From the NCBI GenBank assembly GCA_027659245.1, contig JAQDPW010000036.1, forward strand, positions 1 through 11,336: a stretch of DNA of 11,336 bases, given 5' to 3'. How positions within the stretch are numbered: the first letter of the stretch is position 1; each line of letters opens with the position of its first letter. Made by a program: the position numbers and the translations under genes. A model generated the notes under the pieces. It was not told the origin of the DNA, did not search any database, and saw nothing but the letters and a program-made list of their open reading frames with translations. Shown here one piece after another: positions 1-6,699 of the stretch. This DNA is from Streptococcaceae bacterium AM104-57 (GTDB lineage: Bacteria > Bacillota > Bacilli > Lactobacillales > Streptococcaceae).

Positions 1-2
1 AT

Positions 3-41
3 TTGATTGCGGGCATTATTAACCGTGAACTAGGATTTTAG
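3..41 (+). CDS. C-terminal end of an unidentified upstream gene (partial)
   Basis: The frame starting at base 3 is open from the window edge and reads LIAGIINRELGF before a TAG stop at 39-41. The tail looks like coding sequence, but twelve residues are too few to assign a family. It runs in the same direction as the Thoeris genes and ends about 120 bases before the first of them. It could be a chance open frame. Confidence 0.3.
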   Translation: MIAGIINRELGF

Positions 42-163
42 TTTCGCAGGAAGTCTATTAAAAAAATTTAGTTAAAATTCAGAGTAAAAGGAAGTCTTTA
101 GAAACTAATGATTTTATTCTTGAAACATCTAAATATATAAGAAGACGAGTAAGAAAAAATATT

Positions 164-1027
164 TTGAGTATTGAAGAGAGAAAAACTCAGGCAGATGAAA
201 TTCGAAAAAAATCTTTAGCAAAATTAAAGCTACAAACTATAAAAAGAAAAAAATCATTAGATTATATCCAAGAAATAGATCCCTCTTATCTGGAACATTA
301 TCGCAACAGATTTTTTAAAACACATGATTTACATGAAAGATTAGAAATCATTAGAGAACTTTCGAAGTATGATTCAAAGGAAGTTCATAATTTTTTCTAT
401 GCAATAAATGGTCATGTAAGAAATCAATTGCTAAAAAAAGAAGTTCAGTCGTACTTTCAAAGTTTATCTCTACCGTTTAGATTGAGTAGAAAAAAGAAAG
501 GAAAAACAAATTTTATTGATAATGAAATAGTAACAAATAGGAAAGGACCAGAAGAGTTGAAGAAGAGGTTATACATTAATGATTTAGAGAAAGTAAAAAA
601 ATTTGATATTTTTCTTTCACATAACTCTCAAGATGAAGATAAAATAATAACCTTTTATAAAAAATTAAATAAAGATGGACAAGTTGTATATATTGATTGG
701 GTTAATGATAAATATGACCTAAAACGTGAGTGGTGTAATACTTCAACGGTGGATATTATCAAAGAGCGTATAAAGCAGTCGGATGTATTTGTTTTGTACT
801 TTTCAAGTAAGACACTTAATTCTCAATGGTGTGCTTGGGAATTGGGATATGCAGATGCTATTGGAAAGAAAATATGTATCTATTTTTCAGAAAAAATTGA
901 TAGAACAATTATTTCAAAGTTCTACTTTATTTATCCAAAATTACATTTTTCTGAAAATATTATTGTTAAAAGTCAGGGACAATCAGATATTCTATTTACT
1001 GAATGGAAAAAGGATAAAAAACAATAG
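164..1027 (+). CDS. thsB: TIR-domain protein, first ThsB-type sensor of a Thoeris system
   Basis: The 287-residue product has a lysine-rich, probably helical N-terminal half (about 1-145) and a C-terminal TIR domain (about 147-265). The domain opens with FDIFLSHNSQDED (147-159). The expected TIR catalytic glutamate is E226 in SQWCAWELGYA. In Thoeris, the ThsB TIR protein senses phage infection and turns NAD+ into a cyclic ADP-ribose isomer that activates ThsA. The role here is inferred from the neighbouring thsA, whose ATG lies 11 bases after this stop. The start is weak: TTG at 164 has no good Shine-Dalgarno site. The same frame is open back to a stop at 59-61 and encodes plausible protein there, but contains no ATG, GTG or TTG. 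The gene may therefore be 5'-truncated or have lost its start. TIR assignment is firm; the N-terminus is not. Confidence 0.85.
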   Translation: MSIEERKTQADEIRKKSLAKLKLQTIKRKKSLDYIQEIDPSYLEHYRNRFFKTHDLHERLEIIRELSKYDSKEVHNFFYAINGHVRNQLLKKEVQSYFQSLSLPFRLSRKKKGKTNFIDNEIVTNRKGPEELKKRLYINDLEKVKKFDIFLSHNSQDEDKIITFYKKLNKDGQVVYIDWVNDKYDLKREWCNTSTVDIIKERIKQSDVFVLYFSSKTLNSQWCAWELGYADAIGKKICIYFSEKIDRTIISKFYFIYPKLHFSENIIVKSQGQSDILFTEWKKDKKQ

Positions 1028-1038
1028 AAGGATTTAAG

Positions 1039-2445
1039 ATGAAGAAAGAGAGATTTATTAAAAAATTTACGAAGGCTGTTCAAGAAGGAAATGCAGCAGT
1101 GTTTGCTGGTGCAGGAACATCAGTAGATGCAGGATTTGTTGACTGGAAAAAACTTGTAGAGCCTTTTGCGGATGAAATTGATTTAGATATTGAAAAAGAA
1201 ACGGATCTTGTAGAACTGACTCAATATTATATCAATAAAAAAAGAAATAGAGGTTCGGTGAATCAAGAAATAATTAACCAATTTTCTAGTCAATATGCAG
1301 AAACAGAAGTTATGAATCTGTTAACACGACTTCCAATTTCTACATATTGGACAACTAATTATGATAAGGTAATTGAAAATGGCTTAAAAAATAATAATCG
1401 CAGAGGAGATATAAAAAGGAAGACAGATGATTTAGCAATCAGTATTCGTGATAGTGATGCGATTGTTTATAAGATGCACGGTGATGTAGATTCACCTAAT
1501 GATGCAGTTATTTCAAAAGATGATTATGAAAGATATAGCGAGAAAAACTCCCTATTTGTAACAGCTTTACGAGGTGACTTAGTTTCCAAAACATTTTTGT
1601 TTGTGGGGTTTAGTTTTGAAGACCCTAATTTAGAATCTATTTTGGGAAAGGTAAATATCTTACTAGGAGATAATAAAAGAGAGCATTATTGCATACAAAA
1701 ACAGGTGTTAGAAAAAGAATTTAAGACTGCGGAAGAATATGCCTATGCTAAAATTAAACAAGACTTAAAAATTAAAGATTTACTTCGCTATGGAATAGAT
1801 ACAGTTCTAGTTGATGATTATTCTGAATTACCAAAATTAATATTAAAAATTGAGGAAGAGTATTTAAAAAATACAATTTTTATTTCAGGCAGTATCTCTG
1901 ATTATAATGAGAATTGGAGTGAAGAAAAGGTAAATCAATTCTGTTACAATTTATCGCGTTCACTTGTTTCAAAAAATTATAAAATTATATCAGGGTTTGG
2001 ACTTGGAATAGATAGTAGTGTTATTAATGGAGCTCTTGATGAAATTTATAAAACTAAGTATAGGCATGTCAGTGAGCATCTTGGATTATTTCCTTTCCCA
2101 CAAAATGACAATGGAAAGAAATCGTTAAAAGAGCGTTGGACAGAGAACCGTGAACAAATGATTAGTGAGTCAGGTGTGTGTATTTTTTTATTTGGTAATA
2201 AACTTGTCGATGGTAAAGTCGAAATTGCTTCAGGCATGATGGAAGAATTTCAAATAGCTAAAGCAAAAGAAAAGATAATCATTCCGATTGCTTCTACTGG
2301 ATTTGCTGCAAAAGAAATTTTTGATGAAATGAAAGAGTCAGGGGACTATTCATATCTAAACGATTATTGGAATGATTTAGAGAACGAAGAAGATGTTATA
2401 AAAGTTTTTAATATAATAAATGAAATTATTGAAGGAGTTAGATAA
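1039..2445 (+). CDS. thsA: Thoeris effector ThsA, SIR2-SLOG NAD+ hydrolase
   Basis: The 468-residue soluble protein combines an N-terminal SIR2 domain (about 1-270) with a C-terminal SLOG domain (about 278-465). The SIR2 nucleotide loop is GAGTSVDAG (24-32). The likely catalytic pair is N107 in TTNYD and H147 in KMHGD, corresponding to N112 and H152 of Bacillus cereus ThsA as I recall them. The SLOG domain shows FISGSISD (281-288) and ISGFGLGIDSS (317-327). R371, K388 and E402/E403 sit where the signal-binding pocket of the B. cereus protein is described. Family knowledge: the SLOG domain binds a cyclic ADP-ribose isomer made by ThsB, and the SIR2 domain then degrades NAD+ and aborts infection. 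ATG at 1039 has AGAAGG at 1026-1031. The length is close to B. cereus ThsA (about 476), with no membrane segment. All visible key residues are kept, so it looks functional. Confidence 0.95.
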   Translation: MKKERFIKKFTKAVQEGNAAVFAGAGTSVDAGFVDWKKLVEPFADEIDLDIEKETDLVELTQYYINKKRNRGSVNQEIINQFSSQYAETEVMNLLTRLPISTYWTTNYDKVIENGLKNNNRRGDIKRKTDDLAISIRDSDAIVYKMHGDVDSPNDAVISKDDYERYSEKNSLFVTALRGDLVSKTFLFVGFSFEDPNLESILGKVNILLGDNKREHYCIQKQVLEKEFKTAEEYAYAKIKQDLKIKDLLRYGIDTVLVDDYSELPKLILKIEEEYLKNTIFISGSISDYNENWSEEKVNQFCYNLSRSLVSKNYKIISGFGLGIDSSVINGALDEIYKTKYRHVSEHLGLFPFPQNDNGKKSLKERWTENREQMISESGVCIFLFGNKLVDGKVEIASGMMEEFQIAKAKEKIIIPIASTGFAAKEIFDEMKESGDYSYLNDYWNDLENEEDVIKVFNIINEIIEGVR

Positions 2446-3065
2446 TGGCAACAAAAGTATTTATTTCATTTCGTTTTAGTGATGGAAAAGAGATTAAAGA
2501 TGAACTAGTTGATTTATTTGATGAATCTACTGAGGTAATTAATAGATCAGAAGATGTTGATAGAAGTCAAATGAGTGAGGACACTATTCAGGAATATCTA
2601 TATGAGAAGTTAAAAGATACATCGGTTACAATTGTATTATTAACTCCAGAGGCCGTTTCTTATAGAAAGAATTGGATTGGAAATTATGATGATTGGCTTT
2701 ATGATGAACTTAGATACTCCTTGGAAGATAGAAAGAACAACAGAACAAATGGCATAGTAGCAGTATATACAGATGATGCTAAAAATATGATACTAGAAAG
2801 TAGTTCACACTATTGTGCACATTGTCAAGAAACTAAATCATGTAGAACTTTGAAATCTTTTGACAATTTAGCACGAAAGAATATGTTGAATATAAAGCAA
2901 AGCTATAAGAAAAATCCATGTAATGATCTTTATGACGATAGTCATGACTCTTATATTTCTTTAGTAAGTTTGGAGGAGTTTAAACAGGATCATACTAAAT
3001 ATATTGATAATGCAAAAGATAAAAGAGAACGATTAGATGAGTTCAATATAGCTAAGAGAATGTGA
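2445..3065 (+). CDS. thsB: TIR-like (MTH538/DUF1863-type) protein, second ThsB sensor
   Basis: The start overlaps the thsA stop by one base (TAATG), with GAAGGAG at 2431-2437, so the two genes are translationally coupled. The 206-residue product opens with KVFISFRFSDGKEIKDEL (4-21), the first strand and helix of TIR-like ThsB proteins. A later strand is VTIVLLTPEA (61-70). The candidate catalytic glutamate is E88 in WLYDELRYSLED. It shares little sequence with the first TIR protein beyond the fold and lacks its long N-terminal half. An insert at 122-133 carries H122, C124, H126, C127 and C133, which could be a metal site; that is only a pattern. Its role, by family, is to sense phage and synthesise the nucleotide signal for ThsA. 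The TIR-like assignment is solid; the sensing specificity cannot be read from sequence. Confidence 0.88.
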   Translation: MATKVFISFRFSDGKEIKDELVDLFDESTEVINRSEDVDRSQMSEDTIQEYLYEKLKDTSVTIVLLTPEAVSYRKNWIGNYDDWLYDELRYSLEDRKNNRTNGIVAVYTDDAKNMILESSSHYCAHCQETKSCRTLKSFDNLARKNMLNIKQSYKKNPCNDLYDDSHDSYISLVSLEEFKQDHTKYIDNAKDKRERLDEFNIAKRM

Positions 3066-3114
3066 TTAAAATTCTTTGCAGATACTTTGAATATTGATAG
3101 TGATTCAACCTTTC

Positions 3115-3136
3115 AAGAGCCACGAGGCTCTTTTTT
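3115..3136 (+). terminator. Intrinsic terminator of the Thoeris operon
   Basis: The perfect 7-bp stem AAGAGCC (3115-3121) / GGCTCTT (3126-3132) has the loop ACGA and is followed by T residues to 3136. It lies 50 bases after the last Thoeris stop codon and separates the operon from the decayed mobilisation genes. Confidence 0.85.
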
Positions 3137-3453
3137 ATTATCTCATTTTTCTGTGATAAAATCTCAAAACTTTTTCTGCTATACTTTTTCAACTTAAAAA
3201 ATCCAACTAAGATTTTTCTCTGGGGTTTGGGAGCTTGCAATCAGATTTTCATATCGTTTGTTTTTATGAAGCATGAGGTTTGGGTGGAAAGGCGATATGA
3301 TTTTAGAATTATTGTGGACACAATATCTGAGCTCGCAAAGCCATACAAGATGATAGATACTTCTTAACAAGTTTCTCGTGGGCTAATACGGGGTGGGGAA
3401 TTGTCTGACAATAGATAAAAGTGACGCAATAGTACGACAAAAAGTGTAGAGCT
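3137..3453. other. Gene-free stretch with repeats; possible remnant of a transfer origin
   Basis: I see no credible gene in these 317 bases. The second half is richer in G than its surroundings and holds several repeats: GGTTTGGG twice (3224-3231 and 3277-3284), an 8-base inverted pair TCATATCG / CGATATGA (3249-3256 and 3293-3300), and a short palindrome ATTGTCTGACAAT (3400-3412) just after a GGGGTGGGG block. It sits directly upstream of relaxosome accessory and relaxase pseudogenes, where oriT usually lies in such elements. The oriT reading rests on position and repeat pattern only; I do not recognise a nick site. Confidence 0.35.
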
Positions 3454-3885
3454 GTTCGCAAAGAGGTTGATTTAACTGCAGATGAGATAGAAATGATTGA
3501 AGTAATGATAAAAAATAAGGAATTTGAACATTTTTCACCCTTTGCTAGAGATAAACTACTGGAGGACGAGTTTAAAATAACTGCTGAATATTTTTCACTT
3601 TCTGACAATCTCAAAAATTAGAACAAATTAGCCGTGATGTTCATGGGAGAATCTTGTCGCAGTCAGAACATCAAGTGACTCAAGAGCACATTTCTATTCT
3701 TTTATAATGGATTGAACCTAGAATAGTACACTAAGGATTCTAAAACGTTTCTAGAAATTAATTTGACTTTCCTAATCTCTTTGTTCATATCTTATTTCAA
3801 TCCACTATAACGTGCAAACTGGAGCTGATTAAGGTAGTTGGGAGCTCCATTACTCTTAGCTAAGTATTTCGTGAGAAGTACATGA
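3454..3885 (+). pseudogene. Relaxosome accessory protein, broken by frameshifts and a RUP insertion
   Basis: The first part reads RKEVDLTADEIEMIEVMIKN and continues to FSPFARDKLLEDEF, resembling the small ribbon-helix-helix-like proteins encoded upstream of mobC in Tn5252-type elements. A frameshift near 3602 moves the frame, after which it reads QSQKLEQISRDVHGRI and then VTQEHISILL up to 3702. There a 107-bp RUP interrupts it. Directly after the RUP the frame resumes with TCKLELIK, shifts again near 3838-3841, and ends with LAKYFVRST and a TGA at 3883-3885. That TGA overlaps the ATG of the next pseudogene. No start codon is visible; an in-frame stop lies at 3430-3432. The family role is to help the relaxase bind oriT; this copy cannot make a full protein. 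Confidence 0.7.
3703..3809. repeat. RUP element (107-bp pneumococcal repeat, IS630-type mini-element)
   Basis: Imperfect terminal inverted repeats bound the element: TATAATGGATTGAA at 3703-3716, and TTCAATCCACTATA at 3796-3809. Counting both terminal TA dinucleotides the unit is exactly 107 bp, the length described for RUP in Streptococcus pneumoniae. It encodes nothing. RUPs are thought to be moved by the IS630-Spn1 transposase and to duplicate a TA target. Removing the repeat and one TA rejoins the reading frame of the host pseudogene (ILL + TCKLEL), which confirms the boundaries independently of memory. Confidence 0.9.
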
Positions 3886-4260
3886 GTTAGTCACATAGAT
3901 CATCGTTATAGAAACTATCTCAAGAAAATTTTTATGTCCGATATTGAAGTGAGCCAGCTAAATTGGCATATTGGCTAAAGAGGATGCAAATCTTTTTCTG
4001 AATATGCTAGACAAGCCCTACTTGATCTTAATAGGAATTTTATCACCATTGACACAAACGTTTATCAACATTTGATATTTGAGTTGAAGAGAATTGACAA
4101 CAATATCAAGCAGATTGCCCGAAGTGTGAACCAATCTCAGTTATTTTCAAATGGAGAATTGCAGGACTTGAAAGAAGGAATCGCTGAATTGATAAGAGAT
4201 GTAGAGAAAGAGTATAGTGTTCAAACTAAAAAGTTGAGGGAGTTTCATGGTCATCACTAA
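3882..4260 (+). pseudogene. mobC: MobC-like mobilisation protein, broken
   Basis: The original ATG (3882-3884) overlaps the preceding gene's TGA, but its frame stops at once (ATG AGT TAG). A frameshift between about 3888 and 3904 leads into HRYRNYLKKIFMSDIEVSQL (3901-3960), followed by an in-frame TAA at 3976-3978 where a CAA-type codon is likely lost. The frame then continues as SFSEYARQALLDL and LIFELKRIDNNIKQIARSVN, a MobC hallmark, and ends at 4260. MobC proteins assist the relaxase in opening and nicking oriT. From TTG 4072 the 62-codon tail is intact, but it lacks the DNA-binding N-terminus and has no obvious ribosome site. Its end overlaps the relaxase start by 14 bases, as in working mobC-relaxase operons. 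Confidence 0.75.
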
Positions 4261-5484
4261 GCGTATTGCTATTCACGGAAAAAGTTATCGCAATACAATC
4301 ACAAGTATGAACTCAAGCAGCGACCGTATTTTTGATGGAACATTCTAGGAACTTTGAGGGTTTCAAAAAGATTGCTCCACTACTACAAGTGGAGATAGAT
4401 TTCAGTAACAAGTATGGCATATTTTTCATGATTGACTCAACCATAAAACAGGTAGTGAGTTGGAATGTACTCAATCATAAGCGACCTTATACAGAAGAAT
4501 TTTTCAAGAATTACTTTGCCAAAAGAAAAATAGAAGAGCTTATGGAATTTCTTTTACCCAATGTTGATAACTTAGAAACTCTGATAAAAAAAGCAAAACT
4601 ATTTGGATTAAATATCAGTCCTAAGCAAAAGCATGTTTCTTTTCAATTTGCAGGAGTAAAAGTGAAAGAGACAGACCTAGACCAGAAAAACTTATATGAT
4701 GTAGAGTTTTTCCAAGATTATTTTGAGAAGAGAAAAGATTTGAAAGTTACAGAAGTTAAGGATTTAGTTCAAGTTTATCAAGAAGAGAAATTCTCCAAAG
4801 AAAAGCACTCCGAGGAGACGAGAAGTTTTGGGAGTCCTATCCAGTGTTCAGGAGAAACAGAGATACTGTTCATGAATTTGAGATAGAGTTGTCACTTAAT
4901 CAAATCGAAAAAGTAGTGGATGATGGCATTTACATCAAGTTCAAGGTTTTTATCAGAGAAACTAGCTCCTATTATGTTTATCACAAAGATGACGCCCCAA
5001 AAAATGCTATATGAAAGGTAGAACTTTGATTCCCCAATTCAGCTCTGAAAATCAAACAATTCCGTTCCGCAGGAAAACAACTGTGGAGATGATTAAGGAA
5101 AAGATTGAGGAAGTGTATACTTTACTTGAGCTGGATACGGAGAAGCAATCTTATATTACAATTAAAGATGAGTTAATTTATGAACTAGCAGCGTCTGAGT
5201 TGAGAATCAATGCTTTGCAAGAACGAGCGATAACCTTAAATCAAGTAGCAGAATATTTACTGGCTTCAGTTGAAAACAAGAAAGAAATGAAGTTGAATCT
5301 TTCAAAATTGAATATAACTGATAAAATTGGCATTGATGTTGTTGAGAAGGAGTTGAATGAGTTAGGTATACAGATAGCATTAGAGAGCGATAGATATGAG
5401 AACATCGTATTTAAAGTGAATACGTTTATCAATCGTTTGAGTAAGGAAATTTCAAAAGAAGAAGGGATAGGTTTTCAAAAATAA
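4247..5484 (+). pseudogene. MobA/VirD2-type relaxase with catalytic domain deleted and several frameshifts
   Basis: The start MVITKRIAIHGKSYR (ATG 4247) is the typical N-terminus of streptococcal ICE relaxases. It then passes directly into NHKYELKQR-like sequence that normally lies well downstream, so roughly the whole nicking domain, including the HxH motif, is missing. Frameshifts follow: near 4300 and 4331, leading to LMEHSRNFEGFKKIAPLLQV; near 4825, leading to ESYPVFRRNRDTVHEFEIEL; and near 5011, leading to MKGRTLIPQF and ENQTIPFRRKTTVEMIKEKI. The final piece (5011-5484) is a helical C-terminal tail. Relaxases nick oriT and lead the strand into the recipient; this remnant cannot do so. 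Family assignment rests on the N-terminus, gene order and C-terminal resemblance recalled from Tn5252-like elements. Confidence 0.75.
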
Positions 5485-5509
5485 CTTATCTAGTCATTGT
5501 TTATATATA

Positions 5510-5539
5510 ATTTGTATCTTTTGGTTTATTAATTTGTAT
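5510..5539. promoter_or_regulatory. Two direct ATTTGTAT repeats before the regulator gene (candidate operator)
   Basis: ATTTGTAT occurs at 5510-5517 and again at 5532-5539, 22 bases apart and so on about the same face of the helix. The second copy overlaps the -35 element of the regulator's promoter. The reverse complement occurs once more after the regulator, at 6510-6517. Autoregulation by the adjacent PlcR-like protein is a reasonable guess. The DNA is very AT-rich, so chance cannot be excluded. Confidence 0.4.
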
Positions 5540-5562
5540 TTAAAATTTAATCATGTTACAAT
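5534..5562 (+). promoter_or_regulatory. Extended -10 promoter of the PlcR-like regulator
   Basis: The -35 is TTGTAT (5534-5539), followed by a 17-base spacer and the -10 TACAAT (5557-5562), preceded by the extended element TGT. Transcription would start near 5569, giving a leader of about 30 bases to the GTG at 5599. Confidence 0.6.
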
Positions 5563-5598
5563 TGAAATTGAAATCGAATAGAAAAGGAAAATGCAAAC

Positions 5599-6465
5599 GT
5601 GGGCACACTATTAGCAACCAGATTAAAAAATAGACGAAAAGAATTAAAAATGTCTCAGCGAGAATTGGCTGAGGGGATATGTAAACAGGGACAGATTAGT
5701 CGATTAGAGAATGGAGAATTTACTCCAGGAGCAGACTTTTTATATGCTCTGTCTAAGAAGTTAAAAGTTAGTATGGATTATTTTTTTAATGAGCAAATTG
5801 AAGAGGAGATTGACGAGCTATCAGAGTTTAAGAAGTTAGCTCAGACATTTATCACAAATCGAAATTATGAGTCTTTGAAATATATATATGAACTAGAGAG
5901 TGTAAAAGTACATCGCTTGTCTCTAGTAGATAAGTTTTATATGGAGTGGATAAAATCTCTTATAGATTTTTATTTCTATGGGCAAAAAGAGGAGGCTGTG
6001 GCAAGATTGGAGAAGGTACTGTCTCAGTTAAGTGTACCTGACCTGACCTACCTTCAAGTTTCAAATACTCTATTTAATTTTTATTATGATATTGAAGATT
6101 TAGAGAGTTTTAATGAAATTCGAAAAAAGTTAGAGTATCAAGTAAATCAACTCAATTTAAAAACAATCGAAGAATTAAACCTTTCTATTAAATTTAATTA
6201 TAATGTTTGTCGCTATCTATGGTTGCAGAATAATACTGAAGAAGCTATTACTAAAATCACAGATACGATAAAGCAATGTAAGACGTATAGAACAACATAT
6301 CTTTTGGCTGATTTGTATGTATTGATGGGAAATGTCAGTAAGAATTTTTCTTCTAAAGTTGCAGTAAAAGAGTACTTTGAAACGGCTTATTTCCTATATA
6401 AGCTTGAGGGCAATATGTCAATGGCTCTAAAAATTGAGCATTACATTGCAGATCTAACAGAATAG
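5599..6465 (+). CDS. PlcR/TprA-like peptide-responsive transcriptional regulator
   Basis: The 288-residue protein has an N-terminal XRE helix-turn-helix (about 5-62). It includes SQRELAEGICKQGQISRLEN (19-38) and FTPGADFLYALSKKL (41-55), which closely follows the PlcR pattern. The rest (about 75-285) is helical and resembles the TPR repeats that bind a short secreted peptide in PlcR, PrgX and pneumococcal TprA. The chosen start is GTG with AAAAGGA at 5582-5588; the nearby ATG at 5591 is out of frame and stops after seven codons. It is intact, unlike the genes before it, has its own promoter and ends in a terminator. Family knowledge predicts control of adjacent genes, here the CYTH-MFS-ligase group. 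I could not find a convincing Phr/Pap-type peptide gene on either strand nearby, so the cognate signal is unknown. Confidence 0.85.
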   Translation: MGTLLATRLKNRRKELKMSQRELAEGICKQGQISRLENGEFTPGADFLYALSKKLKVSMDYFFNEQIEEEIDELSEFKKLAQTFITNRNYESLKYIYELESVKVHRLSLVDKFYMEWIKSLIDFYFYGQKEEAVARLEKVLSQLSVPDLTYLQVSNTLFNFYYDIEDLESFNEIRKKLEYQVNQLNLKTIEELNLSIKFNYNVCRYLWLQNNTEEAITKITDTIKQCKTYRTTYLLADLYVLMGNVSKNFSSKVAVKEYFETAYFLYKLEGNMSMALKIEHYIADLTE

Positions 6466-6470
6466 TAAAG

Positions 6471-6498
6471 ACGATGTTCAATTAAGCATCGTTTTTTT
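6471..6498 (+). terminator. Intrinsic terminator after the regulator gene
   Basis: The stem ACGATG (6471-6476) / CATCGT (6487-6492), extendable by a G-T and a T-A pair, is followed by an uninterrupted T run to 6498. It starts six bases after the regulator's stop codon. Confidence 0.8.
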
Positions 6499-6509
6499 AA
6501 TCCAAAAAG

Positions 6510-6523
6510 ATACAAATATGTAT
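6510..6523. promoter_or_regulatory. ATACA-AATA-TGTAT palindrome, candidate regulator site
   Basis: The perfect 5-base arms ATACA (6510-6514) and TGTAT (6519-6523) flank AATA. The left part, ATACAAAT, is the reverse complement of the repeat found twice before the regulator gene. It lies 36 bases upstream of the -35 of the CYTH gene promoter, a position typical for activator binding. Confidence 0.4.
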
Positions 6524-6559
6524 TTAATAAAAATAAATAAAAAAATATTATCGAAATTC

Positions 6560-6588
6560 TTGACAGTATTATATTGAAGTGCTAAAAT
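6560..6588 (+). promoter_or_regulatory. Near-consensus sigma-A promoter of the CYTH gene
   Basis: The perfect -35 TTGACA (6560-6565) is followed by a 17-base spacer and the -10 TAAAAT (6583-6588) with an extended TGC in front of it. Transcription would begin near 6595, leaving a leader of about 105 bases before ATG 6700. That leader holds a small hairpin, CTTCA / TGAAG (about 6668-6682), but no recognisable riboswitch. Confidence 0.8.
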
Positions 6589-6699
6589 GAGTGCAAGAAA
6601 ATATTAGGCTTTTTGTCCATAAAACATCTACAGAAACTTACTATAGACTGAGTGAATGTAAAGAGACTTCAGCCTTTGAAGAATTGAGAGGTAAAATTA

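Noticed and set aside
2046..2237. Minus-strand open frame within thsA
   Set aside because: It lies wholly inside a well-supported gene, resembles no protein family and has no ribosome site; a shadow frame.
3309..3614. 101-codon minus-strand frame across the accessory pseudogene
   Set aside because: The serine-rich translation is typical of the antisense of AT-rich coding DNA; the plus strand has recognisable relaxosome protein sequence.
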